From positions 1-64,000 of the forward strand of contig JAETRU010000004.1 of assembly GCA_021769965.1 (NCBI GenBank): 64,000 bases of DNA, in the 5' to 3' direction. The notes under the pieces were generated by a model. It searched no databases. It was not told the origin of the DNA and saw only the letters and a list, made by a program, of their open reading frames with translations. Below are positions 25,859 through 34,987 of the stretch, one piece after another (position 1 is the first letter of the stretch; each line of letters begins with the position of its first letter). The translations under genes and the position numbers were made by a program. Origin of the DNA: Eubacterium sp. Lineage in GTDB: Bacteria; Bacillota; Clostridia; Peptostreptococcales; Anaerovoracaceae.

Positions 25859-27202
25859 ATGGCAAATTTAGTTGAGCAGTACATTGAGATTGCGAAGAAA
25901 AGAAATCCTGGCGAACCAGAATTTATTCAGACTGTAGAAGAAGTATTGACTTCTATCGAACCTGTTCTGGAAGCACATCCTGAATATGTAGAAGCAGGTC
26001 TGATCGAAAGACTGATCGAGCCTGAAAGAGGAATCAGCTTCAGAGTACCTTGGGTTGATGATGAAGGTAAAGTTCAGGTCAACAGAGGTTACAGATACGA
26101 ATTCAACAGCGCAATCGGGCCTTACAAAGGCGGTCTGCGTTTTGCTGCTAACGTATATCCTGGAATCATCAAGTTCCTCGGATTTGAACAGATCTTCAAG
26201 AACAGCTTAACCGGTCTTCCAATCGGCGGCGGCAAAGGCGGCGCTGACTTTGATCCTACCGGTAAATCCGATGCAGAAGTCATGAGATTCTGCCAGTCCT
26301 TTATGACTGAATTATACAGACATATCGGACCTCACACTGACGTTCCTGCTGGTGACATGGGCGTTGGCGCAAGAGAAATCGGTTACCTGTTCGGACAGTA
26401 CAAGAGACTGACTAACAGATATGAAGGCGTTCTGACTGGTAAGGGCCTTGCTTACGGCGGATTAGCAGGAAGAACAGAAGCTACTGGTTACGGTATCGTA
26501 TTCTTTGCAAGAGAAATGCTGAAACACTGCGGCGAAGAGCTGGCAGGAAAGACTGTTGCAGTATCTGGTTTCGGTAACGTATCTTGGGGTACTGTTCAGA
26601 AGCTGAACGAATTAGGCGCTAAAGTTATCACTATCTCCGGACCAGACGGATACATCTACGATCCAGACGGCGTTACCGGCGAAAAGGTTGATTACATGTT
26701 AGAGCTGAGAGCTTCCGGTAAGAACATCTGCTCACCTTACGCAGAAAAATTCCCAGGCGCTACATTCTATGCTGGTAAGAAGCCTTGGGAAGTTAAGGCT
26801 GACCTGTACATCCCTTGCGCAACTCAGAACGAAATCCACATCGAAGATGCTAAGACTATGGTTGCTAACGGCTGTAAGTTCCTCTGCGAAGGTGCTAACA
26901 TGCCTACCACTAACGAAGCTATCGAATACCTGCAGAAGAACGGCGTTATCGTTGGACCTTCCAAGGCTGCAAACGCTGGCGGCGTAGCTTGCTCCTGCAT
27001 CGAAATGGGACAGAACGCAGGTCACACTGTATTCTCACCTGCACAGGTTTACGAACAGCTTGAAACTATCATGGTTAACATTCACAAGAATGCAGCTGCT
27101 GCATGCGAAAAATATGGTCTGGGCTATGACCTGATCAAGGGCGCTAACATCGCTGGTTTCGAAAAGGTTGCAGAAGCTATGATGGCTCAGGGTATTGTAT
27201 AA
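25859..27202 (+). CDS. gdhA: glutamate dehydrogenase (hexameric)
   Basis: A 447-residue enzyme of the hexameric GDH type. Motifs: YKGGLRF with the substrate Lys, KNSLTGLPIGGGKGG with the second Lys, PAGDMGVGAREIG with the catalytic Asp, and dinucleotide-binding VSGFGNVSWGT. Length and pattern fit the NADP-type bacterial GdhA; coenzyme choice is not proven. The start at 25859 has GAGGAG. Codon use differs from neighbours: Arg is nearly always AGA and the third base is often T/A, as in very highly expressed genes. It is monocistronic with a strong terminator. It would link glutamate with 2-oxoglutarate and ammonia. Confidence 0.96.
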   Translation: MANLVEQYIEIAKKRNPGEPEFIQTVEEVLTSIEPVLEAHPEYVEAGLIERLIEPERGISFRVPWVDDEGKVQVNRGYRYEFNSAIGPYKGGLRFAANVYPGIIKFLGFEQIFKNSLTGLPIGGGKGGADFDPTGKSDAEVMRFCQSFMTELYRHIGPHTDVPAGDMGVGAREIGYLFGQYKRLTNRYEGVLTGKGLAYGGLAGRTEATGYGIVFFAREMLKHCGEELAGKTVAVSGFGNVSWGTVQKLNELGAKVITISGPDGYIYDPDGVTGEKVDYMLELRASGKNICSPYAEKFPGATFYAGKKPWEVKADLYIPCATQNEIHIEDAKTMVANGCKFLCEGANMPTTNEAIEYLQKNGVIVGPSKAANAGGVACSCIEMGQNAGHTVFSPAQVYEQLETIMVNIHKNAAAACEKYGLGYDLIKGANIAGFEKVAEAMMAQGIV

Positions 27203-27242
27203 TAGGATTTAGTCGTATAAACAATATTCCAAGCAAAAATTT

Positions 27243-27272
27243 GAGGACTGCGAAACGCAGTCCTCTTTTTTA
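27243..27272 (+). terminator. intrinsic terminator of gdhA
   Basis: GAGGACTGCG and CGCAGTCCTC form a perfect 10-bp stem with an AAA loop, followed by TTTTTTT. Confidence 0.95.
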
Positions 27273-27295
27273 TGGTGAAAGCCTTCGCTTAGCTA

Positions 27296-27324
27296 TTGCA
27301 ATCACCGCCTTTATTTGATATAAT
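27296..27324 (+). promoter_or_regulatory. promoter of the antisense RNA
   Basis: -35 TTGCAA (27296-27301), 17-bp spacer, -10 TATAAT (27319-27324). Confidence 0.75.
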
Positions 27325-27330
27325 AGGACT

Positions 27331-27414
27331 TAAGAAAAGGGAAGCCGATGAAAACGACTGACCGTGGGTTAAAGAATAACCGCCGTAGTCGCTAACTGGA
27401 GGCGGTTATTTTTT
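27331..27414 (+). ncRNA. candidate type I antitoxin RNA (antisense)
   Basis: A transcript of about 85-90 nt would run from the promoter at 27296-27324 to a strong terminator. Its 3' stem AATAACCGCC/GGCGGTTATT (27375-27384, 27401-27410) plus TTTT overlaps the stop codon and last bases of the toxin gene on the other strand, so the two RNAs can pair at their 3' ends. A 15-codon reading frame inside it (ATG 27348) lacks a known product. The start point is estimated. Confidence 0.6.
27375..27414 (+). terminator. terminator of the antisense RNA
   Basis: AATAACCGCC, 16-nt loop, GGCGGTTATT, then TTTTATTT. The stem is also A/T flanked on the other strand and may end the toxin RNA. Confidence 0.85.
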
Positions 27415-27483
27415 ATTTCCTCTAATCATTTCTATTACTGTAATCATCATTAAGACGATTACTAGAATTTCATAAGCTGAAAT
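27406..27483 (-). CDS. holin-like type I toxin peptide (candidate)
   Basis: A 25-residue hydrophobic peptide reading ISAYEILVIVLM, then a second hydrophobic stretch and a basic tail ending GNKK. This is the layout of the putative holin-like toxin (Hol-Tox/TxpA-like) family: xxYExL, one membrane helix, Asn/Lys tail. A perfect ribosome binding site GGGGAGGTG lies five bases ahead of an ATT codon at 27483, so ATT may be the start; the in-frame TTG at 27507 has no such site and would sit about 8 nt from the predicted transcription start. It is too short for normal gene calling. Confidence 0.6.
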   Translation of the reverse strand: MSAYEILVIVLMMITVIEMIRGNKK

Positions 27484-27521
27484 ATTATCACCTCCCCATT
27501 TGTACAATTCGGATTTTTCAC

Positions 27522-27550
27522 CGTATATGTAGCAATAACGGAAAGGTCAA
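27522..27550 (-). promoter_or_regulatory. promoter of the toxin gene
   Basis: On the minus strand -35 TTGACC (27550-27545), 17-bp spacer, -10 TATACG (27527-27522). Confidence 0.6.
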
Positions 27551-27627
27551 CCGCTTTACAGCTGCTCCCTGTTCTGTTGTCCTTGTCCCTTGGGACATTT
27601 TCATATTAACATACTGCGAGCATCATA

Positions 27628-29004
27628 TCAACGTGTTTTTGTTTTTGTGCCGCCTGCAGCTTTTAAAGCTTTTTCATAGCCGGAGCAGATAAAATCAGTC
27701 AGCACTTCTCTTCCAAAGTCCACGCTTCCCACCGGAATTCTTTCATCTGCCGCGTGAATCAGCGCGGTAAAATCAAGTTCCCCGGGCAGATCCATCGGTG
27801 TGAATCCATAAGTCTGAATCCCCAGTCCAGACAAAAATCTTCCGTCAGTAACGCCGGTCACGACAAGGGGTACGGGAACAGCTTCACAATCCTTTCGTTT
27901 CAATGCCGCAAAGAGTTCCTCCATCAACGTCATATCTATATCGTCGCTTCCCTTATCATATTCTATCACTTCAATTTCGTATGTATTGCCAATGACGGAA
28001 CGTACATCTGCAAGGGCTTCCTCCATGGTACAGCCGGGAACCAGTCTCAAATCGCACTGACAGCTTACCTCCGCAGGAATTACATTGATTGCCGTTCCGC
28101 CCTCAATCATCGTCACATTGATATTGTTGTGCAGAATCGGTTTGAAAATTTCCAGCTGATCTCCAGCCATTTTCAAAATCCTGTCTGTAAGCGCCGGTCT
28201 CAAAAGCAGCCGCAGTACAATCCCCTGCGCACCGCCAAGCGCAGACGCAATCGCTTCTACCATATATCTCGCTGCAGGAGTGATTCTAACCGGCAGACTT
28301 CTCTCCGACAGCTTTACCGCAGCACTGCAAAGACGCTCCATGGCTGTATCTCTGTGTGCAAAAGAACCATGACCGCCCTCGCCTCTTGCAGTGATCTTCA
28401 AATGCGCGAACTGCTTTTCCGCAACCATAACCGGATACAGCTTTTTCCCCGAGAGCTGCAGGGAAAATCCTCCGATTTCACCCAGCGCATATCGAATACC
28501 TGCAAAAATCTGCGGATGCTGCGCGGTCAAGTAGGCTGCGCCCCACTCTCCGGTTCCTTCTTCATCACTTAAAACCAGCAGTTTCAGGTCAAAGGGAAGG
28601 CAGACCTTTTCTCGTTTCAGCTGCACTATAGTCATAATGAACATAGCAAGTTCGCCCTTCATGTCCAGCGCGCCCCGTCCCCATATAAAACCATCTGCCG
28701 CTTCTCCGCCAAAAGGTTCTTTAGACCATGTCTGCCCGGCCGTCGATACTACATCGATATGACCATACATCAAAAGCGGCGGCAGCTTTGGATTCTGACT
28801 TCTCAGCGTCGCCATCATATTAGGCCGCTGTGGATCCTTTGCAAAGATCTCCGTTTCGATTCCTTCGCCTTCCAGAAGTTCCCGAAGGTAGTCAACTGCC
28901 GGTTTTTCCGGCATAACGCCGGTCGTCGTGTCAAACTGAATCAGCTTCTGTAAAAGTCTGTCTCCGTCTGACAGATTCATGCTTTCTTTCATCTCTTTGC
29001 TCAA
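27628..29004 (-). CDS. M20 family metallopeptidase
   Basis: A 458-residue zinc peptidase of the M20/ArgE/DapE/carboxypeptidase S group. Metal and catalytic residues: YGHIDVVS (His, Asp), GRGALDMKG (bridging Asp), SDEEGTGEWG (catalytic Glu pair), and a dimerisation domain starting at KQFAHLKITARGEGGHGS. A TTG at 29004 with GGAGGAATTAGATT is the start. No signal peptide. It stands alone between the toxin locus and the MATE gene; substrate not known. Confidence 0.88.
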   Translation of the reverse strand: MSKEMKESMNLSDGDRLLQKLIQFDTTTGVMPEKPAVDYLRELLEGEGIETEIFAKDPQRPNMMATLRSQNPKLPPLLMYGHIDVVSTAGQTWSKEPFGGEAADGFIWGRGALDMKGELAMFIMTIVQLKREKVCLPFDLKLLVLSDEEGTGEWGAAYLTAQHPQIFAGIRYALGEIGGFSLQLSGKKLYPVMVAEKQFAHLKITARGEGGHGSFAHRDTAMERLCSAAVKLSERSLPVRITPAARYMVEAIASALGGAQGIVLRLLLRPALTDRILKMAGDQLEIFKPILHNNINVTMIEGGTAINVIPAEVSCQCDLRLVPGCTMEEALADVRSVIGNTYEIEVIEYDKGSDDIDMTLMEELFAALKRKDCEAVPVPLVVTGVTDGRFLSGLGIQTYGFTPMDLPGELDFTALIHAADERIPVGSVDFGREVLTDFICSGYEKALKAAGGTKTKTR

Positions 29005-29105
29005 AATCTAATTCCTCCAAAAACTATCATGATTTCAGCCACGTCTGCTGTGATGATACGCTGATCTGGCAAAAGCAGAATTCTACTTCAATGAAAAATG
29101 GAATG

Positions 29106-30446
29106 TCAGACCTTTGCTCTATAACCCAGCTCCTTCCTCTTCACCCAGAACCGCACAGCATACAACGTCAGCATCACGCACCAGGACAAGCCTTCCGCAT
29201 AAGCGATGACCATATTATCCCAGAGTCCGACCAGCGTATAGGACATGATGATCCGGGAGATCAATGCTATGATGCCGATGATGCTGGAATACGCCACGTC
29301 GCCGATCCCCTCCAGCGCGCCCCGCACAGCCATGCAGAGTCCATAGACCGGATAGAAGCAGCCGAATCTGCGGAAAAACTCGCCGCCGATAGCGCTGGCC
29401 GCAGCGCCTACGCCAAACATGGCAACCATGTATTCTCCGGCAAACACGACAAAGAGCGTCAGAACCACAGATACCACCGTCACCAGCATCGTTCCCACCT
29501 TGAAAAAGCGGAAGATCCTTGGCTTATCACCGGCGCCGTCGGACTGAGCCGCCATAGTTGAGACGGCGGATCCCACATTGACTACCGGAAGCAGCGCAAC
29601 AGTATCCACACGATAAGCTGTCGTGATCGCCGCAACAGTCTGTGTTCCGAAGCCGTTCATGAAATTCTGCAGCACCATATTTCCAAGGGCATTGACACTG
29701 CTTTGGATCATCGGCGGAATGCCCAGTCTGCATCCGGCCTTTATTACACTTCTGTCAATCATATCCGCGCCGAAGCGGAACCTGAGAATCCGGTGCCGCT
29801 TCACTGTATAACAGATAGTAAACAGTACCATGAGAATCTGAGAAGCAGAAGTTGCAATCGCCGCGCCGGTCACGCCCCAGCCCGCCAGAGCGACAAGGAG
29901 AATATCCAGTACAATATTGACCGCCGAGGAAAACAGAATTGCCCAGAAAGGCGCCTTGCTGTCCCCGATTGCCCGCAGCGCAGCAAAATACACATTATAA
30001 ACAGCCAGAAAAGGCATCCCGATAAAACTCAGCTGCAAATAGATCTTTGACAGTTCGAAGATATCCTCCGGCGTATGTAAAAGCCATAGAATCGGCTGCG
30101 CCAGAAAACATCCGGCCGCGGAAAGCGCCAAAAAACAACCGCCGACGATCACCACAAACGTGGACAGGATCCGTTTCAGGATCTCTTTCTGCCCGGCTCC
30201 GAAATTTCTTGCGAACAGAATCCCGAGTCCTGCCGTAAAGCCTGTCATCACCATGACAAAGAAGCCGATCACCGTACCGGTTGCGCCGATTGCCGCCAGC
30301 GCCAGTTCTCCTTCCACATTTCCTACAATAAAAGCGTCCGCCCAGCTGTAGAGCTGCTGCAGAATCCCGCTCAGGATAAGAGGCAGGCTGAATCTCACTA
30401 AAATCAGCAGAGTATTTTCCTGCTTTTTTATCTCCGTCTGACCCAT
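29106..30446 (-). CDS. MATE family efflux transporter
   Basis: A 446-residue integral membrane protein with twelve predicted helices in two homologous halves (LPLILSGILQQLYSWADAFIVGN near the start, and the matching GIPPMIQSSVNALGNMVLQNFMNGFG in the second half). This is the NorM/DinF-type multidrug and toxin extrusion pattern. Substrate is not predictable. It is followed after 51 bp on the transcribed side by no partner; the patatin gene upstream is probably a separate unit or a loose operon. Confidence 0.9.
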   Translation of the reverse strand: MGQTEIKKQENTLLILVRFSLPLILSGILQQLYSWADAFIVGNVEGELALAAIGATGTVIGFFVMVMTGFTAGLGILFARNFGAGQKEILKRILSTFVVIVGGCFLALSAAGCFLAQPILWLLHTPEDIFELSKIYLQLSFIGMPFLAVYNVYFAALRAIGDSKAPFWAILFSSAVNIVLDILLVALAGWGVTGAAIATSASQILMVLFTICYTVKRHRILRFRFGADMIDRSVIKAGCRLGIPPMIQSSVNALGNMVLQNFMNGFGTQTVAAITTAYRVDTVALLPVVNVGSAVSTMAAQSDGAGDKPRIFRFFKVGTMLVTVVSVVLTLFVVFAGEYMVAMFGVGAAASAIGGEFFRRFGCFYPVYGLCMAVRGALEGIGDVAYSSIIGIIALISRIIMSYTLVGLWDNMVIAYAEGLSWCVMLTLYAVRFWVKRKELGYRAKV

Positions 30447-30497
30447 TGCTCCTTCTTTTCCTTTCTAACTTTCCTTTCTGATCTGATCCTTTCCCAA

Positions 30498-31343
30498 TCA
30501 GTCCGCCATAAACCGCTTCAGTTTTTCCGACAGACCTTCTGTCACATAATACCCTTCCAGATACGCCTTCTTCAGCTTTTTCCTGTCCTTCTCTATCCGG
30601 CCGATACCGAGATCCCCCATAGGCGCGATAACAAAGGCACGGCCCGCCGCCTCTTCCCGGCGGATCAGTTCCAGCGTCTCATTGTAGACCCGATGCCGAT
30701 TCTGAAGAGCGCGGACCAGGCCCGGATATTTGCCGTACTTCAGCTTTACGATAGGAACCACTCTGCTGGCGGTCTTGGTATAGTCTCTCGGTCTTGTCAG
30801 AACGATCACATTTTTCTCATTTCCCTGTCTGATCATCTGTGCCAGCGGAATGGAATCCGCAATGCCGCCGTCCATATAAAGACCGCCGTCTATCTCTACC
30901 ATATTGGCAAAAAACGGGAGCGACGCCGAAGCCCGCACCCACTCTATATCTTTGAACATATCGGAGATCACTGGATATTCAGCTTCCCCCGTCCCGCAGT
31001 TGGTCACAACAGCCTGAAATTTCACGCCGCTCTTCCGAAAAGCCTCATTATCGATAGGATACAGCTTTTCCGGTATCCTGTGATACAAAAACTCCGCGCC
31101 GAACAGATCTCCTGTTTTGCGAAGGCTGTAAAAGCTGCAGTAATCCCGGTCATCCAGATAATCTACGCTGGTCGCGAAAGCCCGTCCCCGCTGTCCTGAA
31201 ACAAAGCTGCACCCGTGGCAGGCTCCTGCCGATACTCCTATCACATTGCTGAAGGACAAGCCCTCATCCAGCAGATAATCCAGCACGCCGGCGGCAAAGA
31301 TGCCCCGCATGCCGCCGCCTTCTAAGATCAATCCCGTTCCCAT
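30498..31343 (-). CDS. patatin-like phospholipase (RssA/YjjU-like)
   Basis: A 281-residue cytosolic protein. It has the oxyanion motif EGGGMRGIFAAGVLDYL (8-24), nucleophile motif GVSAG (36-40, Ser38), and catalytic Asp in DGGIADSIPL. The set is intact, so it should be an active lipid acyl hydrolase with a Ser-Asp dyad. It starts 12 bp after the addA stop and probably shares its transcript. Confidence 0.9.
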   Translation of the reverse strand: MGTGLILEGGGMRGIFAAGVLDYLLDEGLSFSNVIGVSAGACHGCSFVSGQRGRAFATSVDYLDDRDYCSFYSLRKTGDLFGAEFLYHRIPEKLYPIDNEAFRKSGVKFQAVVTNCGTGEAEYPVISDMFKDIEWVRASASLPFFANMVEIDGGLYMDGGIADSIPLAQMIRQGNEKNVIVLTRPRDYTKTASRVVPIVKLKYGKYPGLVRALQNRHRVYNETLELIRREEAAGRAFVIAPMGDLGIGRIEKDRKKLKKAYLEGYYVTEGLSEKLKRFMAD

Positions 31344-31355
31344 AACAGCTGCCTC

Positions 31356-34300
31356 CTACATCCTGATTGATTTTCCCATACCCAGCAGGTACAGATACGC
31401 TTCCTTCACAGGAAGCCCTGCAGCCTGCGTTAACGCTTCCTTATAGATCACGATCTGTTCTTGATACGCGCCGCGCAGTCTTTCCGCTTCCTCTTCAAAG
31501 CTTTTCTCTCTGTCGATCCAATTGGTCTTATAATCCAGCAAAACCACTTCTCCGTCTTCTTCAAAGAAGCAGTCTATGATTCCCTGCACGATCACCGTCT
31601 CGCCTTCCTTTTTCTGCAGCAGGTTAAAATGCCGCTCCCGCTGCAGTCTGCCGTCCGCGAAGGCTGACGCGCACCGCAGGCCCAGCTCCGATGAGAAAAA
31701 GTCTGCGATCCGAGAAAGGCGAACGGCTTTGATCTCCTTTTCCGTAAAGATGCCTGCCTGCACCATTGCCTCTGCGGCCTCCTTCAAATAAGCCTCTCCT
31801 TCTTCCGCGGCTCTGGCAAAGTCGATCCGCTCCATGATACCGTGGTAAACGGTTCCCCGCTCCGCCGCCGTCAAAGCTCTTTCACCCTGCCGGAATTTAG
31901 GTACCGCCAGCGTGATCTCTCTTACCGGCTGATCTGCCTGATCATCCGTCTGCCGGCCTTCCCAGTTCAGCTCCGTGACAGAATACTTGGATTTCAAAGT
32001 CCTGGCCTTCTCGTGAGGATACACGAAATTCAGCCTCCGCAGGATCTCCCGCTCCTTCGCCGCGTCCGGCTCCCCGTCATAGATATCCCAGTCCATAGGA
32101 TTTCCATAGCGGCCTCTGCGCTCCGCCCCCGCAGGCGAAAGCTGATTGGGATCTACCATCTGAAAATCCGAGACCTCCCCGATCATATCCAGATAGCAGC
32201 TGTCTCCCGTCAGGCCCGTATCTCTGTTCTCCCTGAATTTTTCTCCATCTCTGACGCATCCCGTCAGAAACAGAAAATCTTTCGCGCGGGTCAGCGCCAC
32301 ATAGAGGATCCGGACCTCCTCCTGATATTCCTCACGGTGGATCTGCCTGCCGATGAGCCGCTGCAGCAGCGTCTGCTTGTACCAGTGGCCCTCAAAATCC
32401 GCCAGAGTCATCCCCAGTCCCAGGTCTTTGTGCAGGGTGACGCCCCGCCCCATCCTGGTATAGTTGAGTCTTCTGCCCAGGCCGCTGACGATGACCATAG
32501 GAAATTCCAGTCCCTTGCTCTTGTGAATGGTCATGATCCGCACCAGATCGTCGTTTTCGCCTACCAGCTTCACCTGTCCCATAGGAACCTTCCGCTGCTT
32601 GACCGCGTCGATATAGCGGACGAAGCTGTAAAGCGACCCCTGCCTGCTCTCGCTGTAGGCCTCGGCCTTGTCCACCAGCGCCCGCAGATTGGCCTGACGC
32701 TGACTGCCGCCGGGCTGAGTCCCCATCTGCAGGTAATATCCCGTCTCCAGTAATAACGACCAGATGAATTTGCCCAGAGGCTGTGATGCCGCCATCTCCT
32801 TCCACCTGCGCAGATCCGCCAGCGCTTTTGCGCATTTTTCCGCCAGAGAACTGTCCGCAGCGTCGTCAAGAGCCGCAGTCTCAGGCGTCTTGATACCGCC
32901 GGACGGATGCCCCTTTGACAGAGAGGCGTACTGGAGAAAAGCCCCGGCGTAAGACCCTTCCCGGAAGGCCGCCCTGACCCGGCCCAGCTCCTCGGCGGAA
33001 AACCCGAAGATCTCCGAGTGAAGCACGCTGATCAGGGGCACGTCCTGCATCTTATTGTCTATTACCGATAGGAGATTCATGAACACCTCTATCTCCATAG
33101 TGTCAAAATACCCATCACTGTCGTCGACAAAGCTTTCTATGCCGCTTTCCCGCAGGGCGTTTGCGAAAATGTCCGCGTAGTTTTTCACGCCCCGCATGAG
33201 CACTACGATATCGGAGAGACGCAGGGGCCGTTCGCACCCCGTCTTATGATCAAAGAATGTCCGTCCCACGTTTTCATGTATCAGGCGGCAGACCTCCAGA
33301 GCCTCTATCTCTGCGCTCCTGAGGGCTGCCAGCTCTTCGTCGCCGGCGTCAACACCGGCCATGTCCACCACCCGGAGCGCCGGGGTAAACAGATGCGGAC
33401 CGGCATACTCCACGCCGGCATACAGCATGGCCTGCTCGTCGTAGCCCTCCATCAGATCGCTGAAGATCAGATTGATCTCATCAATGATCGTTTTCTTGCT
33501 CCGGAAATTTTTGTTCAGATCGATCTTCACAGAAGTGTTATGATCCGCGCCGTAAGCCTCATACTTGCGGCGGAATATCTCCGGCTCCGCCAGCCGGAAT
33601 TTATAGATGCTCTGCTTGATATCGCCTACCATGAACAGGTTGTCTTCCCTTTTGACGCGGGAAATGATCTCTTCCTGCAGGATATTGGTATCCTGATATT
33701 CATCGATGAAGATATATTCAAATTTATTTCTGTAATATGCGGCTGCTTCGCTGTCTTCCAGGATCTCCAGACAGAAATGCTCGATGTCGTTAAAATCCAC
33801 CAGGCGGCGTTCAGCTTTGGCATCTGCGAAGATCCGGTCGAAATCCAGCAGCAGAGCGCGCAGAGTTTCCGCTTTAGGCGCTGTCTGATTCAGTTCTCGG
33901 ATCTGATCCTCAAGATCTTCGCTGAAGCACAGGGTCTTCAGTTCCTTCGCGGCAGCCGACGCCCGGTCCCGCAGCGCTTTGACCAGAGGCTTCACCTGCT
34001 CATAATCTTCTTTTTCATCTTTTTTTGCTGCCAGTCTGACGCCGGGCAGACTGCAGACCAGCTGCCGGGTGTTTTCAAAGTCCCTGCGGGCCGCCGCCTC
34101 TGCCATAGCCGTATAATGCGGCAGTTCTTCTGTCTGCAGCTTCTCCGCAAGGCGCTGCAGACCGGCGCTAGCCAGAGCGTCCGCCGCCTTTTCTTCCTGA
34201 TCAGCTGCTTCTGTCAGGGACGCGTTCACGTATTCCCACAGCTGATCCATCAGATAAGAATCAGCAAACGCTTCCGGAGAAAGCTTCAGATCTTCGATCT

Positions 34301-34874
34301 TCTCATCCAGCCACCTCCACGGATACGGCAGCGACTGAAGAACACTGTAGGCGCTGTCCAGAAGCTCCCGGATCTGGTACATGTTCCTCTCATCACTGTA
34401 CCATCCCAGAAAATCATAGAACTCCTCACTTCCCTCGGCAAAGGCTGACTCGAGGAGCAGGTCCATGGCATCTTCTTTCAGAATCGTTCTCTGCGCGTCG
34501 TCGCAGATAGAAAACGACGGCTCAATATCCGCTGTATAGAAAAATCTGCGGATCACATCCAGCGCAAAAGCATGAAAGGTGCTGATATTTGCCCGCGGCA
34601 AAAGATTCAGCTGCTGCCGCAGCTTTTCGCTGTTTTCCGGATCCGCCTCGATCTCCTTATATAAGGCGGCGCGGATCTTCTCCTTCATCTCCGCAGCCGC
34701 GGCATTGGTAAAGGTGACGATGAGCATCCTGTCGATAGGTACCCCGTCCTCTATGATCAGTTTTTTGATACGTTCTACAAGGACCGCCGTCTTACCGGAT
34801 CCGGCGGCGGCCGCCACCAGAATATTCGCGTTTCGCCGGTCGATGGCTTCCTGCTGTTCTCTTGTCCAGTTCAT
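31356..34874 (-). CDS. addA: ATP-dependent helicase/nuclease subunit A
   Basis: A 1172-residue UvrD-family helicase with a C-terminal RecB-type nuclease. N-terminus: Q motif (WTREQQEAI), Walker A AAAAGSGKTAV; then IDEYQDTN (motif II), DIKQSIYKFR (motif III), a GLEF/MTIHKSKGLEFP motif (V), ALTRAKD (VI). The nuclease motif is VLLDYKTNW with GIIDCFF upstream. This fits AddA, which works with AddB at double-strand breaks. The usual upstream partner addB is missing: only a promoter and repeats lie beyond 34874. Ribosome binding site GAGGTAAATAA. Confidence 0.95.
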   Translation of the reverse strand: MNWTREQQEAIDRRNANILVAAAAGSGKTAVLVERIKKLIIEDGVPIDRMLIVTFTNAAAAEMKEKIRAALYKEIEADPENSEKLRQQLNLLPRANISTFHAFALDVIRRFFYTADIEPSFSICDDAQRTILKEDAMDLLLESAFAEGSEEFYDFLGWYSDERNMYQIRELLDSAYSVLQSLPYPWRWLDEKIEDLKLSPEAFADSYLMDQLWEYVNASLTEAADQEEKAADALASAGLQRLAEKLQTEELPHYTAMAEAAARRDFENTRQLVCSLPGVRLAAKKDEKEDYEQVKPLVKALRDRASAAAKELKTLCFSEDLEDQIRELNQTAPKAETLRALLLDFDRIFADAKAERRLVDFNDIEHFCLEILEDSEAAAYYRNKFEYIFIDEYQDTNILQEEIISRVKREDNLFMVGDIKQSIYKFRLAEPEIFRRKYEAYGADHNTSVKIDLNKNFRSKKTIIDEINLIFSDLMEGYDEQAMLYAGVEYAGPHLFTPALRVVDMAGVDAGDEELAALRSAEIEALEVCRLIHENVGRTFFDHKTGCERPLRLSDIVVLMRGVKNYADIFANALRESGIESFVDDSDGYFDTMEIEVFMNLLSVIDNKMQDVPLISVLHSEIFGFSAEELGRVRAAFREGSYAGAFLQYASLSKGHPSGGIKTPETAALDDAADSSLAEKCAKALADLRRWKEMAASQPLGKFIWSLLLETGYYLQMGTQPGGSQRQANLRALVDKAEAYSESRQGSLYSFVRYIDAVKQRKVPMGQVKLVGENDDLVRIMTIHKSKGLEFPMVIVSGLGRRLNYTRMGRGVTLHKDLGLGMTLADFEGHWYKQTLLQRLIGRQIHREEYQEEVRILYVALTRAKDFLFLTGCVRDGEKFRENRDTGLTGDSCYLDMIGEVSDFQMVDPNQLSPAGAERRGRYGNPMDWDIYDGEPDAAKEREILRRLNFVYPHEKARTLKSKYSVTELNWEGRQTDDQADQPVREITLAVPKFRQGERALTAAERGTVYHGIMERIDFARAAEEGEAYLKEAAEAMVQAGIFTEKEIKAVRLSRIADFFSSELGLRCASAFADGRLQRERHFNLLQKKEGETVIVQGIIDCFFEEDGEVVLLDYKTNWIDREKSFEEEAERLRGAYQEQIVIYKEALTQAAGLPVKEAYLYLLGMGKSIRM

Positions 34875-34900
34875 TTATTTACCTCGATTTTCTTCTCTGC

Positions 34901-34935
34901 CTTTCATTATATCAAAATCTCTGTTATAATGAAAG
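34901..34935. promoter_or_regulatory. palindromic divergent promoter (addA and plus-strand transcript)
   Basis: CTTTCATTATA (34901-34911) and TATAATGAAAG (34925-34935) are perfect inverted repeats. Each arm supplies a TATAAT -10 for one strand and a weak TTTCAT -35 for the other, with 17-bp spacing both ways. The two promoters therefore occupy the same 35 bp and should compete. Confidence 0.6.
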
Positions 34936-34987
34936 CAGAAAGGATCTCAAAACCCCGGTGAGTGCAAAATTGACCGAAGAGGCCTGA

